DNA of 64,000 bases from QWPN01 sp044238145. Its GTDB lineage: Bacteria; Planctomycetota; Planctomycetia; Pirellulales; UBA1268. This document shows positions 8,858-17,357 of the stretch, in pieces. The stretch lies in contig JBIIDT010000006.1 of assembly GCA_044238145.1 (NCBI GenBank), positions 1-64,000 on the forward strand, read 5' to 3'. How positions within the stretch are numbered: position 1 is the first letter of the stretch; every line of letters starts with the position of its first letter. The position numbers and the translations under genes were made by a program. The notes under the pieces are model-generated. The model worked only from the letters and a program-made list of their open reading frames with translations. It searched no databases and was not told the origin of the DNA.

Positions 8858-9465
8858 GGATGGACGCGGTGATTGCCGGCCTGCCGTTCGCCGCGGGTTT
8901 CGACTGGCTCGAGAGCCTGCTGCCGGTCCTGTTCGTGCTGTTTTGGATCGGCTCGCAGATCGTCAACGCGGTGCAGCAGGCCCGACGTGGCCGCCAGCCG
9001 CCGGCCGTGCGGCCCGCGCGGCCCGTCCAGCCCGTTCCCGATCCGGCGCGGGAAGTCGAGGTCCGCGGGGAACTCGATCGGCAGATCGAGGAGTTCCTCA
9101 GGCGCTCCCGGACCCCCGCCGCACGACCGGCGCCGCGGCGGCCGACGCCCGTCGATCAGCCGCGGGCCACCCGGACGCCGCGGACCACGACTGGCCAGTC
9201 GCCGCCGCCGCTGCCGGCCGCCCCGCCGGCGCAGTCCGCCGGCCGCAGCCCACCGGCCGGCGCGGACGTGGCCCGCCACGTGCACGCCGCGTTCGCGCAC
9301 GAACTCGAGCACCTCACGTCGTCGCTCGAGGCCGGCGCGGAGCCGCGGCGGTCCACGGCCGCCGCGCCGGCGGCGGACCTGGTCGCGGCCCTGCGGAACC
9401 CCGCTTCGCTGCGGCAGCTCATCCTCCTTCGGGAGGTGCTCGATCGGCCCGTGGACCGCTGGTGA
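8854..9465 (+). CDS. Small membrane-anchored protein of the flotillin cluster
   Basis: A 203-residue protein of unknown function. Its ATG at 8854 overlaps the floA stop; a second in-frame ATG lies at 8860. One hydrophobic helix (about residues 21-40, LLPVLFVLFWIGSQIVNAVQ) is followed by a Pro/Arg/Ala-rich disordered linker and a helical C-terminus (HVHAAFAHELEHLTSSLEAG and NPASLRQLILLREVLDRPVD). The closing segment resembles the conserved tail of other small planctomycete proteins that end in '...LREVLxxP' (impression, not verified). Tight coupling suggests that it works with FloA and NfeD at the membrane. Confidence 0.72.
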   Translation: MRMDAVIAGLPFAAGFDWLESLLPVLFVLFWIGSQIVNAVQQARRGRQPPAVRPARPVQPVPDPAREVEVRGELDRQIEEFLRRSRTPAARPAPRRPTPVDQPRATRTPRTTTGQSPPPLPAAPPAQSAGRSPPAGADVARHVHAAFAHELEHLTSSLEAGAEPRRSTAAAPAADLVAALRNPASLRQLILLREVLDRPVDRW

Positions 9466-9477
9466 GGGGCGTCCGGC

Positions 9478-10434
9478 ATGGGGACACGAGCGACCGCCGC
9501 GAGCCCGACGTCCGCCGCGAGCGGCCGCACGCGTCTCGGCTGGATCGGTGTCGGCGTCATGGGCCGCGCCATGGCCGGTCGGCTGCTCGACGCCGGATTC
9601 GCGGTCACGCTCTTCAGCCGGCGGCGGGAGTCGGCGGCCGACCTGCTCGCCCGCGGCGCCGCCTGGGCGGACTCGCCGCGGGCGGTGGCGGCCGCGAGCG
9701 ACGTCGTGTTCACGATGGTCGGCCATCCGGCCGACGTCCGCGCGGTCGTGCTCGGACCCACGGGTGCGCTCGCCGGGCTCGAGCCGGGCGGGATCCTCGT
9801 CGATCACACCACGAGCGCCCCGGAACTCGCCGCGGAGATCGCCGCGGCCGCGGCCGCCCGCGGCTGCTGGGCGCTCGACGCGCCGGTGTCGGGTGGTGAT
9901 CGGGGCGCCCGCGAGGGCACGCTCACGGTGATGGTCGGCGGCGATGACGCTGCCCGCGAAGCGCTCGCCGCCTGCTGGCGGGCCACGGCCGGCACGGTCG
10001 TGGCCTGTGGCGGCCCCGGATCGGGGCAGCGGACGAAGCTCGTCAACCAGATCGCGATCGCCTCCGGGATGGTGGGCATGTGCGAGGCGCTGCTGTTCGC
10101 GCACCGCGCCGGCCTCGATCTCGAGACCACGCTCCGCGCCATCGCGCCCGGCGCCGCCGGCAGCTGGTCGCTCACGAACCTCGCACCGCGGATCCTGCGG
10201 GGCGATCTCGCGCCGGGCTTCATGGTCGAGCACTTCGTGAAGGACATGCGGCTGGTGCTCGACGAGTGCCGGCGGATGAACCTCGACCTGCCGGGGCTGG
10301 CGCTCGCCGAGTCGCTCTACGCCCGGCTGATGGAGCAGGGCCGGGGCCGGCTCGGAACGCAGGCACTCGTGCTGGCGCTGGCACAGCAGTCGCACCTGGA
10401 GTGGCCGCCGGCGCCACCCCCGCAGCCTGCCTGA
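9478..10434 (+). CDS. NAD(P)-dependent beta-hydroxyacid dehydrogenase
   Basis: A 318-residue member of the 3-hydroxyisobutyrate/tartronate-semialdehyde reductase family. The N-terminal Rossmann motif LGWIGVGVMGRAMAG is at about 20-34. The family signature DAPVSGG, at about 134-140, binds the substrate carboxylate. The catalytic lysine is Lys187 in GQRTKLVNQ, and the C-terminal all-helical domain follows. The physiological substrate (3-hydroxyisobutyrate, tartronate semialdehyde or a related 2-hydroxymethyl acid) cannot be resolved from sequence. It starts 12 bases after the preceding gene. An extra, poorly conserved N-terminal stretch of about 18 residues precedes the Rossmann fold, so the true start could be further in. 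Confidence 0.93.
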   Translation: MGTRATAASPTSAASGRTRLGWIGVGVMGRAMAGRLLDAGFAVTLFSRRRESAADLLARGAAWADSPRAVAAASDVVFTMVGHPADVRAVVLGPTGALAGLEPGGILVDHTTSAPELAAEIAAAAAARGCWALDAPVSGGDRGAREGTLTVMVGGDDAAREALAACWRATAGTVVACGGPGSGQRTKLVNQIAIASGMVGMCEALLFAHRAGLDLETTLRAIAPGAAGSWSLTNLAPRILRGDLAPGFMVEHFVKDMRLVLDECRRMNLDLPGLALAESLYARLMEQGRGRLGTQALVLALAQQSHLEWPPAPPPQPA

Positions 10435-10532
10435 ACCGCCTGTCCGGCCGGTGATTTTCGGCCGCGCAGGGGGGCGGCCGAGGCTGCCGGGGCGGCTCTT
10501 TCCGCGGCCGGGACGATCTCGAAAATCGCGGC

Positions 10533-10561
10533 TTGAGCGCCGGCCCCCCGTGGTCTACAAG
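10533..10561 (+). promoter_or_regulatory. Candidate intergenic promoter
   Basis: TTGAGC (10533-10538), a 17-base spacer, then TACAAG (10556-10561). Each hexamer matches four of six consensus bases. Initiation near 10568 would run straight into the hairpin terminator at 10597-10642, giving a transcript of about 75 nt, or a leader for the SH3-type gene at 10684. Confidence 0.35.
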
Positions 10562-10596
10562 GGCTGCGGCAGGATGGCCTTGGCCGTCCGGACGCG

Positions 10597-10642
10597 AGCG
10601 CGTAGACGAGGACGCCCAAGCCTCGTCTACGCGCTTCTTTTT
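10597..10642 (+). terminator. Strong intrinsic terminator hairpin
   Basis: A perfect 15-bp stem (10597-10611 paired with 10621-10635) with a 9-base loop, followed at once by a T-rich run (TTCTTTTT) to 10642. It is the only textbook rho-independent terminator I found in the window. It may end the hydroxyacid dehydrogenase transcript (stop at 10434), end a small RNA, or act as an attenuator ahead of the gene starting at 10684. Confidence 0.8.
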
Positions 10643-10683
10643 GAACACGCCGGGCTCCGCCCACGGAAGGGTGGAGGCATGCG

Positions 10684-12111
10684 ATGCGCTGCAGTCCACG
10701 GATGGATTCGCCGCCGGTGCTCGCCGTTCTCGCGGCCGTTGCCTGCGCGGCGGCGTCGGCTGGGCCGCTGCCGGTGACCGTGCCGGTCTCCGCCACGCAC
10801 ACGCTCCTCCGTGCCGGCCCGGGCGACGACTTCTATCCGACCGAGCGGGTCGAATCGGGGGCGGCGCTCGAGGTCTGGGCGATCGACGAGTCGGGCTACT
10901 GCGCCGTGCGGCCGGTGGCGGGCAGCTATAGCTGGCTGCGGGCCCGCGACGTCGAGCGTGAGGCGGCCGCCGCCCCGCCCGCGCGGAACGTCGTCGCGGT
11001 CGTGGTCACCGACGGCGTGCCGGCGCGGGTCGGCTCGCAGCTCAACGACCTGCGGCACGTGTCGCAGGTGGCCCTCGAGGCAGGCGAGCGGGTGCGGGTC
11101 GTCGAGACCGTCGTCGTCCGCGACGGGCGGCATGCGGGTGAATGGGTGCGGATCGAGCCTCCGTCGGGCGAGTTTCGCTGGGCCCGCTGCGAGGATCTCG
11201 CGCTGCCGCCGGACCTCGCGCCGCCGGCCGCCCCCGTGCCGGCCGCGGGGCTGTCGGCCGCGGGCGAGGCGATCGACGCGCTCCGTGAGGCGGGCGCCGC
11301 CGTCCGCCAGGCCGTGGCCGAGGCGGAGGAGGTGGCCACCGCACCGGCCGTGGAGCCCAGGCCGCTCGAGCCGCCGTCGGCCGTCGGCCGGCTGTTCTCC
11401 GGCTGGCTACCGCAGGGCGCCGGCGTCTTCGACCCGTCCGCGGCGCCGCAGCCCACCGCTGTCAGCGGCGGCGCGGTGACCGCCAGCGGCGACGAGCTGG
11501 CCGACATCGACCTGGCGCTGTCGCTCGCGGTCACCGGCCCAAGCGCCACGTGGAACCTCGTGCCGCTCCGCGACCGGCTGCGGCTGGCCGCCGCGCGGGC
11601 CCACTCCGAGAGCGAACGCACCAGGGCCCAGGCGATCGACGCCCGCCTCGCCCGATTCGAGGCCATCCAGTCGGGTCAGCAGACGCTCGTGGCCGGGCCC
11701 GCGGGCGATCCCTCGCCCCTGCGGATCGGCGGCATGTGGTCGAGCCTGTCGGCCCTCGGGTCGCGGCCGATCCGGCCCGGTGTCATGTCCGGCGGCGCGC
11801 CGGCCGGCGGCCAGCCCACCTGGACGCCACCCGACCAGGTCGAGCGGACCGGCCGGCTGGCGACGGTGGTTTCGCGGCGGCCCGACGCCCCGCGGTGGGC
11901 GCTCGTCGACGAGCACAACAACGTCCTCACCTTCGTCACGCCCCAGGCCGGCGTGAACCTGGCGCCGCTCGTTGGGCAGCAGGTCTCGGTCCGCGGCGCG
12001 AAGGGCTACATGCCCGAGTACAAGCGGGACTACGTCGTCGCCGCGGAGGCGCGGACGCGGATCGCGTCGGTGCCGACGCCGGGCGGGGTGGCCGGCGACC
12101 GGACGCAGTGA
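10684..12111 (+). CDS. Secreted protein with SH3-like domains
   Basis: 475 residues; the ATG at 10684 is listed, with an alternative ATG at 10702. A signal peptide (VLAVLAAVACAAASAG) precedes two tandem bacterial SH3-like segments. The first is about residues 30-85 (HTLLRAGPGDDFYPTERV, YCAVRPVAGSYSWLRARDV). The second is about 95-175 (VTDGVPARVGSQLNDLRHVS, EWVRIEPPSGEFRWARCEDL). Then come an Ala/Pro-rich linker, a helical region (about 275-330) and a C-terminal domain ending in QQVSVRGAKGYMPEYKRDYV. SH3-like domains of this kind bind peptidoglycan or periplasmic proteins, so a cell-envelope role is likely. It ends 4 bases before the convergent gene. Confidence 0.8.
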   Translation: MRCSPRMDSPPVLAVLAAVACAAASAGPLPVTVPVSATHTLLRAGPGDDFYPTERVESGAALEVWAIDESGYCAVRPVAGSYSWLRARDVEREAAAAPPARNVVAVVVTDGVPARVGSQLNDLRHVSQVALEAGERVRVVETVVVRDGRHAGEWVRIEPPSGEFRWARCEDLALPPDLAPPAAPVPAAGLSAAGEAIDALREAGAAVRQAVAEAEEVATAPAVEPRPLEPPSAVGRLFSGWLPQGAGVFDPSAAPQPTAVSGGAVTASGDELADIDLALSLAVTGPSATWNLVPLRDRLRLAAARAHSESERTRAQAIDARLARFEAIQSGQQTLVAGPAGDPSPLRIGGMWSSLSALGSRPIRPGVMSGGAPAGGQPTWTPPDQVERTGRLATVVSRRPDAPRWALVDEHNNVLTFVTPQAGVNLAPLVGQQVSVRGAKGYMPEYKRDYVVAAEARTRIASVPTPGGVAGDRTQ

Positions 12112-12115
12112 GGCG

Positions 12116-13027
12116 TCAGCGGCGCGCCGGCTCGAGCTGTTCGGCCGGCAGCCAGCGGGCGGCCAGCTCCGCCTGCATCGCCTCCGGTGTCGCCGTCGGC
12201 TCGGACCGCGAGCGGGCCACCCCGGTCGCCAGCCGCACGAGCAGTTTCCGGTCGGCGGGCGTGGTGCGGGCCATCCGTCCGGCGAGCCGCTCCACGCCGG
12301 CCGGATTCCGTTCGGCCGCTGCCGCGAACTGCGTGACGAACAGGCTGATCTCGTGGAAGTTCGTGGCCGCGGAGTGGACGATGAGCGGCTGCAGCGTGCG
12401 GGTGACGAGCTCGAGGCCGAGACCGTCGACGTCGAGGAAGGCGTCGATCTGCACCGCCTGCCGCGGCCGGCCAAGGCCGTCGGGATCGGCGGCGGCGTGG
12501 CGGAGCACGACGAGGCACGAGCCGGTGAGCCGCTTGGGCGCCAGCGGACCGGTGTAGCCGCCGCGGCCGTGGAACACGAGCAGGCCGCCACGGTCGGTCC
12601 GCTCGCGGTGCAGGAGTGTCACCACGCCCTCGGTGCCGTAGCCATCGGAGAGCCGCCACTGCCCCGGGCCCGTCGGGTCGAGGGCCAGGCGGCTGATGCC
12701 CAGCGTCCGCCACAGGTCGACCATCACCTCCGGCTTCGCGATCACGAAGTCGAGCAGGGCCGGATCGCAGGTCACGACCTCGGTCGGCAGGCGGCGAAAC
12801 AGCGTCGCCGCCCGGAGGCTCTCGGCCGCAATCCGCCGGTGCGGTTCGGCCATCCGCTCCAGGGGCACCGCCGTGGTGGCCCGGCGGCGGGCGTCCCGCC
12901 CCGAGGCCGCCGCGTCGCCCAGCGCCGCCGCGATGCCGCCCTGCGGCAGGGCCGGTGACTCGGCGCCGCGGACGATCCCGGCCGCGACGGCCAGGCCGAT
13001 CGCCAGCGCCACTGCGCGGCTGTCCAT
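12116..13027 (-). CDS. Secreted protein of unknown function
   Basis: 303 residues with a signal peptide (residues 1-22, VALAIGLAVAAGIVRGA). I do not recognise a family. The body is mixed alpha/beta, with a possible beta-sandwich middle (GGLLVFHGRGGYTGPLAPK, GSCLVVLRHAAADPDG, VQIDAFLDVDGLGLELVTR) and a helical C-terminus containing an apparent export-independent tail. The pattern 'LTGSCLVVLRH...VQIDAFLDVDGLGLELVTRT' resembles a conserved planctomycete periplasmic family (impression). It is convergent with the SH3-type gene (4-base gap). A small GC hairpin (13059-13078) lies upstream in its leader. Confidence 0.72.
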   Translation of the reverse strand: MDSRAVALAIGLAVAAGIVRGAESPALPQGGIAAALGDAAASGRDARRRATTAVPLERMAEPHRRIAAESLRAATLFRRLPTEVVTCDPALLDFVIAKPEVMVDLWRTLGISRLALDPTGPGQWRLSDGYGTEGVVTLLHRERTDRGGLLVFHGRGGYTGPLAPKRLTGSCLVVLRHAAADPDGLGRPRQAVQIDAFLDVDGLGLELVTRTLQPLIVHSAATNFHEISLFVTQFAAAAERNPAGVERLAGRMARTTPADRKLLVRLATGVARSRSEPTATPEAMQAELAARWLPAEQLEPARR

Positions 13028-13255
13028 GGAAATCCCCCCGGCTCGACATGCCCCTCTCGACGGCGGCCGTCCGCCGTCTCCCGGGGCAGTTTTCGGCCTG
13101 CGGCGCCGCTCCGGCCCAATGATTTCGCCGGAGTTTTCCCGGGCCTTTCCCAGCTTGCCCGGACGGGCGTTTCGGCCCGAATCGTGGCTTGGCCCGGTGC
13201 CGCACCTTTCCTACCATCCCGCCCCGCGTCCGTCCGCCGGATCACCACCGCGTCG

Positions 13256-16033
13256 ATGCTCCACCTCCACGTTCCATCCCCCGACGGTGCCGCGGCCGAC
13301 GAGCCTGCGCCGCGGCCGCATGCGCCGACGAGCCTGCTCGGCCGGGGCCTCGTGCACTGGACGCACGCCTGCCTGCGGTGGCCGCTGGCCATCGTGCTTG
13401 CGGCGCTGGTCTCGGCCGCGGTCGCGGGCCTCTTCACCGCGCGGCACCTCGGCTACAAGGTGAGCCGCGTCGATCTGCTCGATCCCGAGAGCGACTACAA
13501 CAAGCTGTGGATCGACTACATCCGCGAGTTCGGCGAGGACGACGACGCGGTGATCGTCGTGGAGGGCCGCGGCCGCGACGACGTGATCGCCGTGCTCGGC
13601 GAGCTGTCCCGCCAGGTGGCCGGGCGACAGGACCTGTTCCGCTCGGTGCTCCACGAGGTGGACCTGTCGCGGATCCGCGCCAAGGGCCTGCACTACCTCA
13701 CGGCCGCCGACCTCGCCGAGATCGACCGGTTCATCGAGCGGACGCAACCGATCCTCGCCGGCGGCTGGCCGCAACTGAAGGTGGCCGCGATGGTCGGGGG
13801 CCTGGCCGGGCAGATGGTGGCCGGCGGGCCGGCGGGCGCCGACGAGCCGCCCGCCGCCGCGCTCGAGCGGTACAGCGAGGCGCTCCTGGCGGGCGTGGAG
13901 TCGGCGTCGCTCGAACGCGAGCCGCAGCCGGCCGATTACGTCTCGCCGTGGCGCAGCATGCCGGAATCGCTGGGCACGCTCCGCGATCTCTCCAGCGAGC
14001 ACCTGCTGGCGAAGGACGGCCGGCTGGGGTTCGTGCTCCTGCGGCTGGTGAAGGCCGACGGCGGGTTCGCCGGCGCCTCCGCCGCCACCGATGAACTGCG
14101 ACGGATCATCGGGGCCGTCGGCGACCGGCATCCCGAGACGACGATCGGCCTCACCGGGCTGCCGGTGATGGAAGACGACGAGATGCGGTCGAGCCAGCAG
14201 TCGATGGTCTGGGCCAGCGGTCTGTCGCTGGCCGCGGTGGTGATCGTGATCATCGCCGGTTTCGGCGGCATCCGTCACGCCCTGATGGCCAACGGCGTGC
14301 TCGTGATCGGCATGGCATGGGCCTTCGGCTGGGCAACCGCGAGCGTCGGTCACCTCAACATCCTGAGCGTGACCTTCACGGTCACGATGATCGGCGTCGG
14401 CATCGACTACGGGACGTACTACGTGGGCCGGTACCTGGAGCTCCGCCGGGCCGGCCGCTCCTGCGAGGCGGCGCTCGTGGAGACGAGCGGCGCGGTGGGC
14501 CCGGGCATCCTCACCGGCGCGATCACCACCGCCGTGGCGTTCTTCTGTGCGGCGCTGACGAGCTTCGTGGGCGTCGCCGAGCTCGGCATGATCGCCGGTG
14601 GCGGCATCCTCCTCTGCTGTGCGGCCGAGCTGCTCGTGCTGCCGGCCGTGGTGGCGCTCGTGGACCGGGGCCCGCTCGGCCGCCGCATCCCCGAGCCCGT
14701 GCCGGTCCACGCCTGGCTGCGGCCCCTGGTGCGGCATCCGCGGTTCGTGGCCCTGGCGGCGCTGGCGGGCACCATGGCGCTGGCCGGCGGGCTCCACGAG
14801 CTCGACTACGACCACAACCTGCTGAACCTCCAGCCCGAGGGGCTGGAGAGCGTGGCGGTCGAGAAGAAGCTGCTCGAGGAGTGCGATCAGAGCGTGTGGT
14901 ATGCCCTCTCGATCGCCGATTCCCGCGAGGAGTTGCTCGCCCGCAAGGAGCGGCTCCAGGCCCTGCCGAGCGTGGAGCGGGTCGACGAGATCGCGTCGCT
15001 GTTGCCGGCCGACGAGGACCTCAAGCGTCCGATCATCGAGCGGATCCGGCAGCGGCTCGCGTCCCTGCCCGAGCGGCCCCCGGAGATTCCCGTCGACCGG
15101 CTCGACGCCCTCGGCGAGACGCTCGCCTGGGCGCAGGGCGAGGCGGCGAAGCGGCCCGGCGGCCTGCGGACGGCCTGGCACCTCGAGCGGGCCCGCGAGA
15201 CGCTCCGCCGCCTCGGCCCCGCCGACTGCTACCGGGCCCTGGCCATGTTCCAGCAGCGGGCCGCCGGCGACCTGCTCACCAGGCTCCATGCCCTGGCCGG
15301 CGTCGCCGACCCCGCGCCGCCGCGGCTCGACGACCTGCCGCCGAGCCTCGTGGAGCGGTTCGTCGGCTCGAGCGGCCGTCACCTGCTCAAGATCTACGGC
15401 CGCGGCGACATCTGGAACTTCGCCTCGCTGGAGCGGTTCGTGAAGGAGGTCCGCAGCGTCGACGCCCGGGCCACCGGCAACCCGCTGCAGGCCTACGAGG
15501 CGTCGCTGGAGATGAAGCGGAGCTACGAGCAGGCCGCCCTCTACGCCCTGATCGTGATCCTCGCCGTGCTGTGGCTCGACTTCCGCAACCTGACCAACGC
15601 GGTGCTCGCGGCCCTGCCGCTGGCCCTGGGGATGGCCCAGACGCTCGGCCTCATGGGCCTGGTCGGCATCGATCTCAACCCCGCGAATCTGATCGGCATC
15701 CCGCTGATCCTCGGCATCGCGGTCGACTACGGCGTGCACATCGTGCACGACTCCCTGGAGCGGCCGGCCCCCTACCGGATCAGCGCCTCGACCGCCAACT
15801 CGGTGCTCGTCGACGCCCTGACGACGATCCTCGGATTCGGCGCCCTGATGGTGGCCAGCCACAAGGGGCTGGAGAGCCTCGGCCGCGTGCTCACGCTGGG
15901 CGTGACGACCTGCACGATCACGTCGCTGGTGCTCCTGCCGGCGATCCTGGCGCTCGTGCGGCCGGGTCGGCCCGCGACGGCGGAGGCCGTGGAGGAGGCC
16001 GACGCCGCCGCCGAGCAGCTCCGTGCCGCGTGA
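13256..16033 (+). CDS. RND-superfamily (MMPL/HpnN-like) exporter
   Basis: About 925 residues. I prefer the ATG at 13256 to an upstream GTG at 13184 because the protein then begins just ahead of the first membrane helix. It has the duplicated RND architecture. The first helix (LAIVLAALVSAAVAGLF) leads to a periplasmic loop (about 60-300), a five-helix block (VMEDDEMRSSQQSMVW onward; GVGIDYGTYYVGRYLE in TM4), a second single helix (FVALAALAGTMALAGG), a second loop, and a second block with GIPLILGIAVDYGVHIVHDS. The acidic residues in GIDYG and AVDYG are the proton-relay-type positions of MMPL/HpnN proteins. Family members move hopanoids or other lipids to the outer membrane. No hopanoid genes are adjacent, so the cargo is uncertain. 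Confidence 0.88.
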   Translation: MLHLHVPSPDGAAADEPAPRPHAPTSLLGRGLVHWTHACLRWPLAIVLAALVSAAVAGLFTARHLGYKVSRVDLLDPESDYNKLWIDYIREFGEDDDAVIVVEGRGRDDVIAVLGELSRQVAGRQDLFRSVLHEVDLSRIRAKGLHYLTAADLAEIDRFIERTQPILAGGWPQLKVAAMVGGLAGQMVAGGPAGADEPPAAALERYSEALLAGVESASLEREPQPADYVSPWRSMPESLGTLRDLSSEHLLAKDGRLGFVLLRLVKADGGFAGASAATDELRRIIGAVGDRHPETTIGLTGLPVMEDDEMRSSQQSMVWASGLSLAAVVIVIIAGFGGIRHALMANGVLVIGMAWAFGWATASVGHLNILSVTFTVTMIGVGIDYGTYYVGRYLELRRAGRSCEAALVETSGAVGPGILTGAITTAVAFFCAALTSFVGVAELGMIAGGGILLCCAAELLVLPAVVALVDRGPLGRRIPEPVPVHAWLRPLVRHPRFVALAALAGTMALAGGLHELDYDHNLLNLQPEGLESVAVEKKLLEECDQSVWYALSIADSREELLARKERLQALPSVERVDEIASLLPADEDLKRPIIERIRQRLASLPERPPEIPVDRLDALGETLAWAQGEAAKRPGGLRTAWHLERARETLRRLGPADCYRALAMFQQRAAGDLLTRLHALAGVADPAPPRLDDLPPSLVERFVGSSGRHLLKIYGRGDIWNFASLERFVKEVRSVDARATGNPLQAYEASLEMKRSYEQAALYALIVILAVLWLDFRNLTNAVLAALPLALGMAQTLGLMGLVGIDLNPANLIGIPLILGIAVDYGVHIVHDSLERPAPYRISASTANSVLVDALTTILGFGALMVASHKGLESLGRVLTLGVTTCTITSLVLLPAILALVRPGRPATAEAVEEADAAAEQLRAA

Positions 16034-16089
16034 ACGGCGGCGGGCGGCCGCCCAGCCCGCGGCAGCGACCCTTCGGCCCGCGCTCCGCG

Positions 16090-17199
16090 TCAGACCATGA
16101 GCCGGCGGGCGCGGGCGGTCACGGGCCAGCGGTCGACGGCGCGGCCGCGGTCGACGACCACCACCTCGGCGTGCAGCGCCACCGTCGGGCAGACGTGCCG
16201 CGGCAGCGCGTAGAGCACCGTCCCCTCGGGAAACTCGGCCGCCCGCGGCGTCTGCACGACGAGGTGCTCCTCGTTGTGGACGGGAAAGGTGGCGTCCTCG
16301 AGGCCGAAGATGCGCACTCGAGGGTGGGGCATCTCGCTGGCCACCGCCTTGTGCCCGAGGTCGAGGCACAGGCGGTCGGGGGTCGGGCGGCTCACCACCC
16401 GCACCAGCAGCACGGCGGCGTTGAGGAAATCGAGGTCGGGGCTGACCACCGGTTGACCCGCATCCCAGAGCACGGTGGTGCCCGCGCCGACCTCGACGCC
16501 CGCATGTTCCGCGAGGATCGGGAACGTGGGCGTGCCGCTGGCCACGACCAGCGGCACCGGCAGCCCGGCAGCGCGGAGTTCGTCACGCAGGCTCCACACC
16601 GGGGCGAACGTCGCGGCCACGGCGGCCCGCAGCCGGTCGTGGTCGGCATCGTGGAGGTGGCCGTCGTAGGCATGCAGGCCGCCGGCGGTGAGGCCGGGCG
16701 TGGCGGCGATCGTCCGGTACAGGGCGGCCGCGGCCGGGCCGGCGGCGATGCCCGTGCGGTGCATCCCGACGTCGAGGTCGACCAGCACGTCGAGGGTCAC
16801 GTCGCGGGCGGCCGCCGCCGCGGCGAGGTCGGCGACCCCGCGGTCGCCGTCGGCGAGCGCGTGGAAGCGGGTCTGCGGGAAGCGGCGGACGAGTTCGGCG
16901 AGGCGGCCCGCGGTCGGGCCGATGGCCGGGTAGGCGAGCAGCACGTCGTCGGCGCCCGCCGCGGCCGCCATCTCCGCCTCCGCGATCGTGGCCGCCTTGA
17001 ACTTCCCCACGCCCCGGTCGAGGAACATGCGGACCACCTGCGGCAGCTTGTGAGTCTTGACGTGCGGCCGTAGCCGGTCGGCGCCGCCGGCCTGCGCGAT
17101 CGTGCGATCGATGTTGGCGGCGATCCGCTCCGGGTAGACGAGCAGGGCCGGCGACGGCACCTCGTCCTCGTTGTCGATCCGATACCAGTCGCCCGCCAT
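16090..17199 (-). CDS. PLP-dependent D-threonine aldolase-like enzyme
   Basis: 369 residues of the alanine-racemase-fold D-threonine aldolase/D-serine dehydratase-like family. The PLP-binding lysine is Lys48 in RPHVKTHKL. The TIM-barrel strand motifs continue as LVDLDVGMHRTG and GLHAYDGH. Near the C-terminus PRHVCPT supplies the His-x-Cys pair that binds the divalent metal in this family. Such enzymes cleave D-3-hydroxy-amino acids to glycine plus an aldehyde, or deaminate D-serine; which applies here cannot be told. The ATG at 17199 follows a TAGACT hexamer at about 40 bases, a possible -10. It is convergent with the RND exporter gene (56-base gap). Confidence 0.9.
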   Translation of the reverse strand: MAGDWYRIDNEDEVPSPALLVYPERIAANIDRTIAQAGGADRLRPHVKTHKLPQVVRMFLDRGVGKFKAATIAEAEMAAAAGADDVLLAYPAIGPTAGRLAELVRRFPQTRFHALADGDRGVADLAAAAAARDVTLDVLVDLDVGMHRTGIAAGPAAAALYRTIAATPGLTAGGLHAYDGHLHDADHDRLRAAVAATFAPVWSLRDELRAAGLPVPLVVASGTPTFPILAEHAGVEVGAGTTVLWDAGQPVVSPDLDFLNAAVLLVRVVSRPTPDRLCLDLGHKAVASEMPHPRVRIFGLEDATFPVHNEEHLVVQTPRAAEFPEGTVLYALPRHVCPTVALHAEVVVVDRGRAVDRWPVTARARRLMV

Positions 17200-17357
17200 G
17201 TCGCCTCCGCGGCTTTTCGTCACCCGAACGAGTCTACCCGCGGGTCCGCCTGACGCGGGTGGGCGGCAGCGACGAAATCTCCGCCGAAACGGCCTTGTGC
17301 CGGCCGGCTTCCGCGCGGTACCTCCCCACCTTTCCCCTCGTCCCCACCCGGTGTCGC

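Noticed and set aside
13059..13078. GC hairpin (8-bp stem, 4-base loop) upstream of the 12116-13027 gene
   Set aside because: No T tract and in a very G+C-rich stretch where such stems are frequent; not called a terminator.
13211..16369. 1052-residue open frame on the minus strand opposite the RND exporter
   Set aside because: A mirror ORF of the G+C-rich coding strand; no domain, no start context, and the plus-strand protein has clear motifs throughout.
17230..17260. ACCCGCG ... CGCGGGT inverted repeat between the aldolase-like and thioredoxin-like genes
   Set aside because: A 7-bp arm with an 11-base gap in high-G+C DNA is expected by chance.
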